A stretch of 64,000 nucleotides of DNA from Andrena cerasifolii (Eukaryota > Arthropoda > Insecta > Hymenoptera > Andrenidae), in contig NC_135120.1 in NCBI RefSeq assembly GCF_050908995.1, forward strand, positions 2,245,433 to 2,309,432, written 5' to 3'. Both the position numbers and the translations under genes were made by a program. A model generated the notes under the pieces. The model saw nothing but the letters and a program-made list of their open reading frames with translations. It did no database searches and was not told where the DNA came from. Below, piece by piece: positions 29,973-42,541 of this stretch (the stretch's first letter is position 1; each line of letters begins with the position of its first letter).

Positions 29973-30449
29973 TTGATTGCTAGGCTGCGTCTCGGTGTCG
30001 TCCATGTCCTGTACGTCGATAGGTTGACATTCCATTTCTTCGGGTTCGTCCCGCATCGCTTCCGGCTCGTCCGGGAGAGATGTCTCCTCCTCGATATTCG
30101 TGACACTCGCCGTTGGGATGTCCTGATCTTTTGTAAAGTGTAGAAAATCGTAGTACCAAAGTGATGGCACGTGTACATCTTCGGCCCCGTTCCCAGATCG
30201 TGTAGATGCCACTACTTTTCGAAATTCTTTGCGATATGTCCCACGCAAAGATTGAATTTTTTTACTTACGAACTCTCTGTCCGCATTGGGGAATATCGTT
30301 TTGCAATATGTTATTAATTTTTCGTAACAATCGTTTCTTAAATTGCGATTTTTATACTCCTTACTCCTCACTTTCCATAGAGAAGGCATTGTTTTGTATG
30401 AGGTAATTAACCCTGTTACTGCCTTCTTACTCCACTTTGTATCGTCCAT
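29973..30449 (-). CDS. MADF-domain protein, first coding exon
   Basis: The MADF (Myb/SANT-like) domain lies at about residues 7-100 counted from this start: TGLITSYKTMPSLW, YKNRNLRNDCYEKLI, KKIQSLRGTYRKEFRKV and VPSLWYYDFLHF are the typical blocks. An acidic tail follows. The frame is open upstream to an ATG at 30557, but residues before MDDTKW do not resemble the family, so I prefer 30449. The exon ends in phase 0 at a consensus GTAAGT donor (29972-29967), so more exons are expected downstream; none is certain. MADF proteins bind DNA as transcription regulators, and some are TE-encoded partners of PIF/Harbinger transposases. Confidence 0.7.
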
Positions 30450-30540
30450 CCTAATTTTATCAGTAATCACCAAGCAAATCACTGACGTAACAGAACTATA
30501 CGAACGTATTGACACTTTGACTTTTCGTTTGATTCTGACT

Positions 30541-31050
30541 TTTCTCCGTGCATTCACTTAAAACGTAAGCATTGGTTCCTCCCTCCATAGGTCAAATTCC
30601 TAGCGGGGGTGGTCATGGCAAAATGCAATTGGTTAAGACGTGACAAAAGGGGCTGATTTGAGCCCAGGAGGAAATGCAAAACGCTTTCGTCCTTCTGCCC
30701 AAACGGCGGTGGTGTTATAAAAATCAGGAGTTGTAAATACGCCTTTAGTTTATGTTTCGTTGCCAGATGTGCAAGCTTAGCGAGGTATTTCCTTATTTGA
30801 CCATTGTCCTGTGATTCTCAACGTTTAGTCCAGCAATAAAGACGTCGTGGGCTGAAGCCCATCAGTGACGGCTTGCGGAGAGTCCCAGGAGTAGGGCAAT
30901 TAGAATGGTCACCGGTGGAACCCGCCGTTGGAGCAATATACTTTTGTCACGCCTTAACCAATTACATTTTGCCATAACCACCCCCGCTAGGAATTTGACC
31001 TAAAGAGGGAGGAACCAATGCTTACGTTTTAAGTGAATGCACGGAGAAAA
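30541..31050. repeat. Hairpin element at the 5' end of the MADF gene
   Basis: Arms 30541-30650 and 30941-31050 are inverted copies (GCATTCACTTAAAACGTAAG, GTCAAATTCCTAGCGGGGGT, AATTGGTTAAG). The arm next to the gene overlaps the upstream ATG at 30557, so the mirror copy carries the same ATG on the other strand. The loop of about 290 bp has no recognised gene. Confidence 0.65.
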
Positions 31051-31189
31051 GGCAGAATCCATTAGTATTAGTACGTTTATTACGATTACTTTCCTTATAT
31101 TTATTTTCTTTTTATTAGGTTCTTTGCTTGTTCTGGTCATCGTTCGGACCACGGAATGCCTACTCCTTTTATAATTTGTATTGTTTGTG

Positions 31190-31505
31190 TAAAAGTAGTC
31201 CGATTTGCATGATATTTGTGATCATTTTAATTAGGAGAACGCCAGGAATCCATTAGTGTGGCTTTCATATCGATACGACGAAGAAAGAATTTCTTAATAC
31301 GCTGTAATGAATATTTCACCCTCGACTGAGGGTCGCCGACCTTGATTCGCTGCGGTCGGCCAATACCTGTTTCAGAAAAACTGTATACTTTATTCTTTAT
31401 CGTATCGATATGGAAGTGATACCGATGGATTCTTTACGTTTTTCAAATGAAAATTATACCAAATTTCATGTAAATCGGACTATTTTTGACGAAGTTATGG
31501 AAATC
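31190..31505. repeat. Dispersed repeat, copy B, as an inverted pair
   Basis: 31190-31320 matches 7400-7560 and 58705-58850 (AAAAGTAGTCCGATTTGC, GCCAGGAATCCATTAG). 31395-31505 is a partial inverted copy (TTCATGTAAATCGGACTATT). No coding signal. Confidence 0.45.
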
Positions 31506-33029
31506 AATTTATTATGAAGATTCCTTAATTACAATACGATTTGTGTAGTTTTTTGGACCATTTTCATCGGGAAAACATAAGGAAACAATCCACGTCACTT
31601 TCGCCAAGATCCGGTGCGAAATGTAGAATGTTTGATTCGCCACGTCTTAGGGAGCAACATGGTACGGCCCCCCTGGTCTCGAGGGTCGAAGTCTCGAGGA
31701 TCGAGGCACGGCTTATCGACGGCGTTGCGTCTGGAGTCTTGGCTGCCAGGATCGGCTGCCAGGCTCGTCGCGTGCCTCAGACTCGTCCGCACTGTCGGAA
31801 ATCCTGAGGCGCGCAACGAGCCTGGTTTCAAGTATCGTTTTTTCCTTTCCTAACTACCTTTTCTGTCTCTTATGAAAACTCTTCTGGATTCGAGGTTTGC
31901 ACGCGGGCAGGAGCGTGGTGCTTTCTGGCGCGCGGGCAGGACTGTGATGCTTTCTTGCTGCGCGCCACGCAAGAGCGTGGGTGAAAAATTTGACCTGCAT
32001 CACGAGCAATCAGAAGACTACCCCCCTTCTTCAAAACATCTTGTATATCTTCTATCATCTTGTCTCATATTACATCACTTCATCATTTATCTTAGATATA
32101 GCATCACTTGCATACCTATATGTATTTATCGTCTATCAATATTAGTTTTTATATTAAAACAAGCAGTGACATGGTAATTATTGCCGTTTATAGTAATATT
32201 TATGATCGTCACAACAGTGAATGTGTTAACTGCAATTTCATTTGCCATCGCATTGCCGGGGAAACATTTGGACATTTTTTAATGTACCCTTGTAAAATTT
32301 TACACTCGTTATAACTGAGTCATAAACCATTTCCAGAATTTATAACACCTTCAGGTCAACCAAATTTAGCTTTGTAAAAACAGATGTTTCAGTGTACCCT
32401 GCAGTAACAGCATTTATGGTATCCTTTGTAAGCCAGGTATATCGAGGAATTTGTATACTTTTCGCGAACGTATATCGCGATCGTGTCTTGTCGATCGTTT
32501 CGCAGATCGATAATATACATCGAACAGGTAGTACACAATACACCACTGCGGTGGATCGTGTAAAAAGCATGTGGAGTCGACGTAGAAACGGGAGCCAGAA
32601 CTCGCTATCTCTAAGTAGTGACGGGTACGACCTTCTGGCCCGCGCGAAGGAGCGCCACGATCCGGCCTCACGTACTTTTGCGGGCCGCGCGGCGTGTGGC
32701 GCGCCGGCCCGCGCGCCGGACCGCGCGCAAGACCGTCCGTGTAAAGGGCCCTAACGAGTGGCCTCCGAGCCCGGGCCCAGCGGGGAGCCTCCGAGCTTCC
32801 ACCGAGTTCGGCGGAAACTTGCCGGCGCCGTCCATAAGCATATTATAGAGGCTCGGAAGGCTCGGAAGGCTCGGAAGGCTCGGAACGCTCGGCTCGGTCG
32901 CTGTATAAACCGACCTTTAGAGTGTAAAACCGTTTGAGAGCAGCACTCCGCGACTCACCAATATGATCCTTTCGTCCATTGAAAGGCAAACTAACAATAT
33001 AGCGACCTGATGAATCGCGCGATGTGTGA
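31506..33029. other. Unassigned stretch with a GC-rich island and 9-bp repeat
   Basis: 32630-32830 is very GC- and CpG-rich, in contrast to its surroundings. AGGCTCGGA is repeated about four times at 32850-32890. Several short ORFs run through both, but amino-acid composition there is dictated by the repeats. No family is recognised. Confidence 0.4.
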
Positions 33030-33489
33030 TTGACGAAGTGTCTCTCACATTCCAACGGACAAACGGGTCGACTTTTGATACTGAATTAGATAAATTATAC
33101 GAAGAATTGTTATCCAATAACTTTATTAACCTAACGGGGGAAGGAGAAATACGATGCTTTTGTCAAAATAATCATACAATCAATATTAGCAAGTACTCCG
33201 AAAAAACGCACGCTGCGTAATAAGAGAACCCAAAATCCAGTACCGTGGTGGAACGCTGAATGCGATAAGGTGAAGAGATTGAGAAGAGCTGCTTATAAAA
33301 AATAGGAGGATAGTAAACGTTTTGAGGATTTAATCGCGTACAAAAAAGTTGCTGCACTAGCCACAAGAACTTTTTAAAAAAAATAAGAGATTATTTAAAA
33401 AAAATTCGCGAAAACAATTGACTTTCGTCATAATACAAGATACGTCTGGGAAAAATGTAAAATCCTAAAAAAAAAACAAATGGCTAAAA

Positions 33490-35000
33490 GTGCAACCATC
33501 TCACACTACCGAAAACCTCCAATCAAATGAAAAAATTAGTATAGCTTTAGATAAAATAAGCCCGCCGTGGGCAATTACAGACCCAGGGTGGGTTCCATGT
33601 TGTTATAAAAATGACTTTTTTGACACTCATTTTGATTATGCTGAATTTAATATGGCCTTACTCTCCAGAAATTATAAGTCTTCACCTGGAATAGACGGCA
33701 TAGATTATGACATATTAAAAAAGCTCCCAATAAGATACCACCTCATCCTTCTAGACATTTTTAACGAAATGTTTGAGACCAATAGCTATCCTAACAGCTG
33801 GAAGGAATCATTCATCCATTTCATAAATAAAACCGATAATCAGGACGTTAGGCCAATCTCTCTGACCTCCTGTTTCTGCAAACTGTTCGAATCGATTATA
33901 AAAAAAAAAACAGGCTCCAATGGTGGTGCGAAACGAACGACATCATACCTAAAAGCCAATCTGGCTTCAGAGTAGGAAAATCATGCACAGATAATCTTAT
34001 GAACATAACAGTACAAGCAAACATAGCAATAGCTAATCATAAGCATTTCCTGGCGGCCTTTTTAGACGTCAGGAGAGCCTTTGATAATGTCAACTGCGAT
34101 ATTCTTCTATCAAAACTTGTAGAAATAGGCTGTTCAGAAAATGTAATAAGATTTATTAAATTCATCACACATCAAAGAATTATCTTTACAGAAAAAACAG
34201 GCGAAAACTATCAAACCGTTTTTAAAGGCGTAGCTCAAGGAGGGGTGCTCAGTCCACTGCTATACACCATATACGTTAGGAATATCGCTAGCGAAATTCC
34301 AAAAAGCATCATGGTCTCAGAGTTCGCTGATGACATAGCAGTGTACTCTGGGGTCTCTCCGCTGATAAAATGCAGAAACTTAATTGAAAAAACTGTCCAA
34401 AGTGTTAAGAAAAAATTACTTGATTTAGGGCTAGATCTTCCTCCACAAAAAACTATATTGTTACATTTTAACGATAAAAACATAAAACCAGGTGAAATAG
34501 AAATGAAAATTGACCAATATGCTATCAAATCAAGCGAAACTGTCAAATTTTTAGGAGTCATTTTTGACTACAAACTGAGTTTCGTCCCACAAATCAATCA
34601 CATACAAAAAAAATGTCTGAAAGCTCTAAACATCTTTAAATATTTACGTGGTACTTGGTGGGGATCTGACCCGGTAAAGCTCATCACCTTATACAAAAGT
34701 CTTGTTCGTTCAATTGTAGATTATGCAAGCTTCATTTATTACCCTAATCGAAAATATTACAGCCAGAAAATCGAAAAAATAAAATACAATGCAATAAGAG
34801 CCGCCTTAGGATATCGCAAAAATACGCCAACCAACGTATTACTGGTCGAATCTAAGCTTCCTCTTCTTGAAGAAAGAACGAAATACCTAGGCAAATGTTT
34901 TATTAGTAAAGTGCTAGCCAACGAGAAATCACTCACGCAACAAAGCATTAGGAGGTACAATTCTGTTATTAAAAAAAAAAGAAATACAAAGGTAAAATAA
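33490..35000 (+). pseudogene. Non-LTR reverse transcriptase, one frameshift
   Basis: Two frames (33490-33975 and about 33975-35000) together give a complete RT. Blocks: KSSPGIDGIDYDIL, DVRPISLTSCFCKLFE, FLDVRRAFDNVNCDIL, VAQGGVLSPLLYTIY, EFADDIAVYS (the FADD catalytic motif) and LGVIFDYKLSF. The frame change falls just after an A-run at about 33899-33909; the second frame resumes with PKSQSGFRVGKSCTDNL. Apart from this the domain looks sound. It would copy the element RNA at a nicked target site. Confidence 0.85.
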
Positions 35001-35619
35001 AGATAATAAATTTTTGTCTGGAAGAAATCATAGACAATAGCTGTAAACAAATTTTCCCGTATGACCTGTATGCCCACGATTACAGAACTATACTTAAAAG
35101 TATAAAATTTGAGACGGAACTCGAAATCAATTTAAAAAGTTCACCAAATCCCAATGTTGACATGAGCGAATTTCTGAGCTCTCAAGATGCATACGCCGTG
35201 TATACTGATGGCAGCAAAATGCTAAACTCAAATTTTGTGGTAGCAGCCTGTGTCTATCCTAAACTGAACGTCGAAATTAAAAAGACATTAGGAAGTAATG
35301 CATCAGTATATACAGCCGAATGCATAGCTATATCAAACGCCCTAGACATTGCGCCAGACAACTCAGACTGCAATTTTCTTATATTTACTGACTCTTTAAG
35401 TGTCCTAAGTAGTCTCAAATCAACTAAATTAAAGATAAAAACCAACCCACATATTTTGGAAATAAAAAAGAAATACAATCAGTTTCACTACAATAACGAA
35501 AATAGGCACATCCAATTTTTCTGGATCCCGTCACATATTGGCATACAAGGAAATGAAACGGCGGACACACTAGCTAAAGAAGCTACCAAGGGGCAGGTAT
35601 CTGAGCCTTTAACAATTCC
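35001..35619 (+). pseudogene. Non-LTR RNase H domain
   Basis: RNase H blocks YTDGSKMLN, YTAECIAISNAL, FTDSLSVLSSL and WIPSHIGIQGNETADTLAKE are all present, including the acidic active-site residues. The region 35001-35161 is also open in this frame, so the split from the RT is a one-base shift at the A-run 34970-34980. The frame is broken at 35620 by the BEL LTR and resumes at 42092. Confidence 0.85.
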
Positions 35620-36144
35620 TGTTTATAATGTTTATTTAGCGGAAGATTCGAGGAAGCAATAATAAATTTAGAAACGTAAGACACTGTTAATGGACACGAG
35701 GACAAATATAATTTAAAATTTAACGAGACACGACAGTTATAACTATATTATATGTACAAGATTCCAAGCAATAAACTATTTACAAAATGTTTAATGTGCA
35801 CCACTTAACTAATAAGAACTTAGAATTCAAGCAAGAGATGAATCTAAGCAGCAACCGTTAAGCAGCTAATAAGCAAGCAAAGCGTTAGTGAATTCGAAGC
35901 ACCAGCAAGAGAAGCGCGTAGCAAATTTCCGAAAAACTTGTGTCGTTGCCGAGTCGCGAACAGAGAGAGCCTTCCAGGAATCGCGATCGGTTTTCCTGGA
36001 AGGAAGAGCCTTCCCCTTCCATCGATTCGCGAATCGATGGAAGGGGCCATGATCGCTGCTCCACATGAGCAAGCGCGTCGTCACCAACTGCCTAATTAAT
36101 GCTCATCATTACGAGATGGCGTTGAAATGTCGATTCCTTGAACA
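35620..36144 (-). repeat. BEL/Pao 3' LTR
   Basis: 525 bp; pairs with 41581-42086. It has a piece of about 19-23 bp near 36025-36050 that the other LTR lacks, next to the palindrome CGATTCGCGAATCG, plus scattered substitutions. Confidence 0.9.
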
Positions 36145-36283
36145 TTTCCCGCCCGCCATTCATCGTCCCGATGAAGAAGTACAACAGACGGCACTTGTTG
36201 ATTAGACGGTTGGATTGGTCAGTGGCTCCGCTTCGCTCATGTGGAGGCGTCAGGCAATCGCAGTTGTACGTGCAGTGAGTGAT

Positions 36284-39200
36284 CTATTGCGCAGTGGACG
36301 GTTCCTGTACAAACGGTAAGAACACGAGTTTACAAATAGGTTGTGTAAATTCTGAAAGAGCAGTTTTAAGTGTTACGACGCGTGTCAACCCATCTGCGCC
36401 GGCATGAAGGTTGGTGACTCTCGCCAGTGGCCATCGAGCAAGAGACGATAGTTCCGACTTGATGAGGCACAAGTCGCCCACGCGTGGCTGCGGGTGCTGG
36501 TGAGTCCACTTATTACGGGCCTGTAGTGATTGCAAATATTCCGTGGCCCACCGCTTCCAAAACTGCATCCTCATCTGCTGCAGGAGATGCCACCTTGAAA
36601 GTCGGTAGGCGGGGACGTCGTCGGTGACGGGATCGGGCAAACTCAGCAAGGCGTCTCCGACCAAAAAATGGCCCGGAGTCAGTACTGTCAGGTCCCCTGG
36701 GTCGTCGCTCAAAGCTTGTAGTGGACTTGAATTCAGGCAGGCCTCGATTTGGTGGAGCAGCGTCGACATCTCCTCGAAGGTAAGATGTTGTTCTCCTATC
36801 ACCCTCCTTAGGTGATGCTCAGTCGATTTAACAGCTGCTTCCCATAGACCTCCGAAGTGTGGGGCAGCGGGGGGGGGGGGGGGTGAATCGCCACTGAATA
36901 CCGTCCTTCAAGAGGGTAGAGTGGATGCGGTCATGTCCAGAGGTAAGGTGGCCTAGCATATCCCGGAGCTCTCGGGTTGCTCCCACGAAGTTGGTTCCCC
37001 TGTCGCTCTGGATAGTAGCACAGAGTCCTCTCCGTGAAGTGAAACGCCGCAGAGCGGCAATGAAGGCTTCTGTGCTGCAATCTGAAACCAGCTCCAAGTG
37101 AACCGCGCGAGTGCCTAAACATATAAATAACGCCACATAGCCTTTGTGGGTGCGTTGACCCCTGACTCTTGACCATAGCAAGGTCAGCGGTCCGGCATAG
37201 TCCACGCCGAAATGTAAAAAAGGCCGTGCTGGTGTCACGCCGGCTGCTGGTAGATCCCCCCATTAATTGTTGACCTGTTGTAGAACGCCAGCGGATGCAG
37301 GTTGTGCAGCGGTGGAGGATGGCATTGACCCGCTGTGGTCCTTGGGGAATCCAGTACCTCTGGCGTATCAGGGATAAGGTAAGTTGTGTCCCTCCGTGGA
37401 GTGATCGTTGATGCGCCTCGATCACAAACAGCTCTGTCAGGCGACTGTCTCTGGGAAGTAGCACCTGATGTTGTGCGTCCAGTGGCAGAGCAGAATGGCG
37501 TAGTCGACTACCCACACGCAGGAGGCCTTGGTCATCCACGTAGGGGTTGAGTCGCAGCAGCCTGCTGCGGCTAGGTAATGGGCCTCCCTTCTCCAGCTGC
37601 TGAATTTCGGTAAGAAACTCCTGTCGCTGCACGAGGCGAAGCCAGTGCCTACGTGCTGCTTCGACCTCCGCTGGTAGCAAAGCCGGTCCTCGGGTAGCAA
37701 TGTGAGTCCTTGGCAGCCACCGCAAGCACCAGGCGGTGGTTCTATGGACAAGATGTATCGATGAAAAACGGTTTAAAAGTATCTCGCCCTTTGTAGTTTC
37801 ACCCGACGTCACGGTAGAAGATGTCCGGGCCTCGGAATCAGTCGTTGGCAGCGGAGACTGATTGCCGCTCTTCCATCCTGCAGACGTGGTCAACCAGTCT
37901 GGTCCAGTCCATCAGAGAGCAAATTCGGGTAGCTCGCTGGGTGGTAAACCTCGGGATGCGCAGTCAGCCGGGTTGTCCTGGCTGGAGACATGATGCCATT
38001 GAGCATCCGGGTGTGTTCGCTGTATCTCCGATACTCCATTGGCAACGTATGTCTTCCAGCGGGCCGGATGTCCTTGGATCCAAGCGAGCGTGATGGTGGA
38101 GTCGCTCCAGAGATGCACGGCTGTTCCACTCAAGCCCAGGCTCTCGTAAGTGCATGCCACTAGTTTGGTTAATAAGGCGGCAGCACACAGCTCCAGTCTT
38201 GGTAGTGATATCCTCTTCAATGGTGCCACCTTGGTTTTTGCATTGATCAGCTGGGTGCGGACGTTACCAGCCTTGTCGACGACTCGAAGATACACCGCTG
38301 CAGCATAGGCACGTTCTGAGGCATCGGCGAACCCGTGGAGCTCCTGAAGCAGCGATATTGGATGCACGCCGAGCCAGCGAGGAACTGTGACACGGTTCAA
38401 TCCAGGCAGCTCCTCCAGGAACTGCATCCAGTATCTGGCCTCGGTAGGTGGTAGCGGCGTGTCCCAGTCTAAGTTGAGTAACCAAAGAGATTGCATGAAT
38501 ATTTTGGCGTTGACCGTTACTGGGACACCAATCCCAGCGGGTCGAATATTCTAGCGATAGTGGATAGAACCAAGTGCCGTGTGACTCCGCACCCCGTTGT
38601 TGTAGGTTGGACCTGGACCCGGAAACAGTCATCGGCCAGACTCCAGTGTACTCCCAGCGCTGTGTGGGTTGTCCCCGGTTGCCATTGACACTCCGGAATG
38701 GCGTCTCCGGAAGGTACTTCCTCCATCAAGGTGGGTTGGTTGGATGCCCATTTCCTCAAGTTAAAACCGCCCGCCTTGCAGAGGTCGCGTAGCTCGGTTT
38801 GTAATTTTAATGCCTCTGGTATAGAGTCCGCACCTGTCACGACGTCGTCCATATAGACATCGCGTTGCAAAACTGTCGCCGCTCCGGGATAACGGGATTG
38901 CTCGTCCAAGGCAAGCTGGCGTAGTGTCCGTATAGCCAGGTAAGGAGCACATGCCAACCCATAGGTAACCGTATTCAGCTGGTAGTCCTGGATGTCACTG
39001 CTGTCCTTTTCTCTCCATAGAATCCGCTGATAGCGGCGGTCGTCCGGGTGGAGCAGTATCTGCCGACACATTTTCTCGATGTCTGCCGTGAGGCAGACAC
39101 GTTGGATACGCCAGCGGAGAAGTAGCTGATGCGGGACTGGGTAGGAGATTCGGATCCACCATCAGGGCATCATTCAAGGAGTGACCGGTGGTAGTGTCAT

Positions 39201-41463
39201 ATGATCCGTTAAATACCACCCTTAGCTTAGTGGTCGTGCTGCTTTCCTTCCAAACTTCATGGTGAGTTAAGTAGTAGGCCGGTCCTAGTGAATCATTACG
39301 TATTTCAGACATGTGCATGAGTTGCTTATACTCACGCATGAATGACTGGTAAGCCTCTGCGAAAGCCGGTTCCTTCGTGAATCTAGATTCCATCTTTAGT
39401 AGCAACCGTCGGGCCCCAGGATGCGACTCGCCGAGCTCCACTGCTTCTCGGAATGGCAGCCACACCATATAGCGCCCTGATGGCAGTCGTTCATGAGTGG
39501 TCCTAAAGTGTTCTTCGCAACTCTGTTCCTCCGTGGTATAGGCAGATGATACGACAAGTTCTTCCTGTTCCCAGAAGCGCCGCACCAAGGACAGAAGGTC
39601 TCCCTCGGCGGCACATTGATGCGTCGAAATCGCATGTTGGTTAGTAGTCCGCTCAGCCTCCCTCGTAGCTGGTCCGGATATTATCCAGCCCAACTTTGTT
39701 CTTTGTGCTACAGGCTCGTCGGAGCGCCCTCGCCTGATGCCGTCGAGCAGTGTGAGGGCAAAGGCGTCGGCTCCCAGCAGCTGTTCAATTGGCCCGTCGG
39801 AGTCGTAGCTGGGGTCCGCCAAGGTCAGGTCTCGCAAATATGGCCATGCCGCGGTCCGGCTGTCAAGGCGCGGCTGGTAAGACGTGATTCTCGGCAGCAC
39901 CAGCGCAGCTATCACGTGTTGTTCTGAGGATCCGGAATGAGCCGTGAATTCTAATTTTACCTTGCCGCGGATCCGTTCAGGTAGTGGAGTCCCGACACCG
40001 ATCAGACGAATATTGACAGGGCTTCTCGGAAGGCGTAATTGCTGAGCCAGTGCCTCTGTGATCAGCGATACTTCGCTACCTTGGTCGATGAGGGCACGCA
40101 CCAGCCTTGAACCGCCATCAGCGTGGCGAACCTTGACGCGAGCGGTGGCCAGCAGCACGGATGATAAGCCTCTGGAGCCGCAGCTGGAAGTATTCGTCGT
40201 GGCACTCTCAGCTGTTCTGGAACTAACGCTGGCCTCATGGATCGTCGTGTGGTGCCTCCCGTTACATTGCTGGCACCGGCGGTCAGATCGGCAGTCCCTC
40301 ACTTGATGATGACCCAGGCAATTGTAATACAAGTTAGCATCTTGCAGAACAGCTCAGCGCTCTGACGCTGTCTTGGTTTCGTAGACGCGGCAGTACAATA
40401 AAGAATGGTTCTCCTTGCACAGGTGGCAAGGTTCCTGTGCTCGCTTCGCTTGGCTCACCTGATGAAACTTGGTTGTCTTCTGGGTGGCCGTTGACCTCCC
40501 AGAGCGGCTCTCTGGCCCCTTACGTTTTTCCTCCAAGGCCTCAAGCGTGTTAACGCGACCCTCCAGAAACTTCTGTAATTCAGCGAAGGTAGGTGGCAAT
40601 TTCGTTTGACCGATGAGCGTCTCCCACTCGTATCTGGATTGTGGATCTATCAGCTCGACTATTAGATGCATTAGCCAGTCGCTACTGGCGTCGAAGGGCC
40701 GTTTCATGGCCTCGAGGGCCTTCACTGAGTCGCAGACGGTGTAAAATAAACGCTTGAGCTCTGGTCCCAATTCACGTGCGATGGGTGACAGATTGAATAT
40801 AGTATTCATCTGCGCTGTAACCATTAACCGCTGATTGTCATAACGATCCTACAGCAATTGCCAGGCAGCCTCAAAATTCTCCTCCCTTTCAGGCATATTG
40901 CGGAGGAGCAGTTCAGCGTCTCCAGTTAGGGCGCCTCGGAGATAATGCAATCGTTTCGCATCCGTCAGGGTCGTGTCTCGAATAACTAGCGAACGGAAGA
41001 GACCTTGAAAGGATGGCCAGTCCTTAGGTTTGCCAGCGAAGGTGGGCAACGGTATTCGAGGAAGCAAAGCTTTTGAACGGACGGCCGCAGCAGGAGAATC
41101 GGCTGTTCTTTCGTCGCTCGCTAATCGCTCCAACGTTCGCGTGGCAATGCGTTCCATTTTCGTAATGTCCTCTCATTTGTCCATCAGTAGTGCTTCTTGT
41201 GTACTGAATATCTCCTCCATGATTGCAGGCGACAGATTCCTATCCTTGAAGTAGTCATTGCTTGCAAAAGCTAAGTCGGTTGCCGCCAAGGCCCACAGCT
41301 GATTATGCTGCAGCTCGTATTTCGCCCAATTCTTTCGGAGCGTCTCTAATCTAGAGGCCACATTGCCCTTGGTAATATTATTCGCTCCTAGCTTTTTCAA
41401 ATTCTCGAATGATCGAGCAATTCGACTGTTAATGTCGCGCTGACTCGTTATGAGGTGACTCAT
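36284..41463 (-). pseudogene. BEL/Pao gag-pol, multiply broken
   Basis: Reading down from the ATG at 41463: gag with the PTFAGKPKDWPSFQGLF region (41157-40849), zinc knuckles (CHLCKENHSLLYC near 40430, CYNCLGHHQVRDC type near 40330), a protease with ALIDQGSEVSLI (about 40090), RT with DVYMDDVVTG (about 38860), Pao-type RNase H (about 38350-37920), an H2C2 integrase region with core DYAGPL, QSDRGTNF (about 37200-36990), and a C-terminal DUF5641-like end (36802-36284). In-frame stops are seen near 41172, 40848, 40353 and 37911. Frame changes occur near 39150, 38515, 37255 and at the G-run 36869-36883. No functional polyprotein can be made. Confidence 0.9.
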
Positions 41464-41580
41464 TGTTTGCAGGTGTGGAGGTCACGCGCGACGGTTGGAC
41501 ACTACCGAACCTTTTGAACACTACCGAACTTTCGCGAACTGCTTCACAGGCACTGATCTCCGGCTCGAAGGACCAAAAAA

Positions 41581-42086
41581 TGTTTATAATGTTTATTTAG
41601 CGGAAGGTTCTAGGAAGCAGTAATAAAATTAGAAACGTAAGACACTGTTAATGGACACGAGGACAAATATAATTTAAAATTTAACGAGACACGACAGTTA
41701 TAAAAATATTATATGTACAAGATCCCAAGCAATATACTATTTACAAAATGTTTAATGTGCACCACTTAACTAATAAGAACTTAGAATTCAAGCAGGAGAT
41801 GAATCTAAGCAGCAAGCGTTAAGCAGCTAATAAGCAAGCAAAGCGTTAGTGAATTCGAAGCACCAGCAAGAGAAGCGCGTAGCGAATTTCCGAAAAACTT
41901 GTGTCGTTGCCGAGTCGCGAACACAGAGAGCCTTCCAGGAATCGCGATCGGTTTTCCTGGAAGGAAGAGCCTTCCCCTTCCATCGATTCGCAAATCGCTG
42001 CTCCACATGAGCAAACGCGCCGTTGCCAACTGCCTAATTAATGCTCATCATTACGAGATGGCGTTGACATGTCGATTCCTTGAACA
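41581..42086 (-). repeat. BEL/Pao 5' LTR
   Basis: 506 bp, highly similar to 35620-36144, followed by ATTCC at 42087-42091. Confidence 0.9.
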
Positions 42087-42091
42087 ATTCC

Positions 42092-42541
42092 CTTTACGGA
42101 CTATTATGAAACATTTAAGAGAAGTGCGAAAGAGCAAAGCAATCTTACTATTAAAGAACAATTTTTAACAAAAGGAAAAATATACTTCGAAACTTGCTAC
42201 AGTGAAAATGCCAAACCGTGGTTTGCATATAAATATCTAAATCGGTGTCAAATAGTAACAATCAACCGCTGCAGATGCAATCACTACAATCTGTCGGCAT
42301 CATTGGCAAAGGTAGGGATCGTCAAAGATCCAAAATGTTCCTGTGGCAATTATGATCAGGACTTAAATCACGTGATATGGCAATGCTCGTTATATGATGC
42401 TGAGAGAGTGGAACTGATTGCTAACCTACGACGAATCCGATTGCAATTACCTCTTAACATAGAAATGATAATTGCTAAACCGAACATACGAGTTTGTAAA
42501 TACTTATGTAACTATTTGGAAAAAAGTAAATTACGTGTATG
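42092..42541 (+). pseudogene. Non-LTR element, C-terminal Cys-rich region
   Basis: The continuation of the RNase H frame after BEL. It holds a Cys/His cluster (NRCRCNHYNLSA, then CSCGNYDQDLNHVIWQC), the C-terminal zinc-binding pattern found in many I/R1-type elements, and ends KSKLRV with a stop at 42541. An ORF drawn from 42303 alone misses its first part. Confidence 0.8.

Larger units (their letters stand above)
35620..42086 (-). mobile_element. BEL/Pao LTR retrotransposon inside the non-LTR element
   Basis: LTRs 35620-36144 and 41581-42086 begin TGTTTATAATG and end GAACA, flanked by the 5-bp duplication ATTCC (35615-35619 and 42087-42091). Minus-strand order is gag, protease, RT, RNase H, integrase. 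Inside the 5' LTR the minus strand reads TTTTTTGGTCCTTCGAGCCG, as is common in BEL elements. A purine-rich tract precedes the 3' LTR (complement of about 36145-36157). Coding capacity is lost by several stops and frameshifts. Confidence 0.92.

Noticed and set aside
25867..30449. One MADF gene spanning 30449 down to 25867
   Set aside because: The exon phases at 29973 and 26090 do not match for the coiled-coil frame, and no linking exon was found.
32630..32830. rRNA or host CpG-island promoter
   Set aside because: It is GC-rich, but I recognise no rRNA segment and no adjacent gene start.
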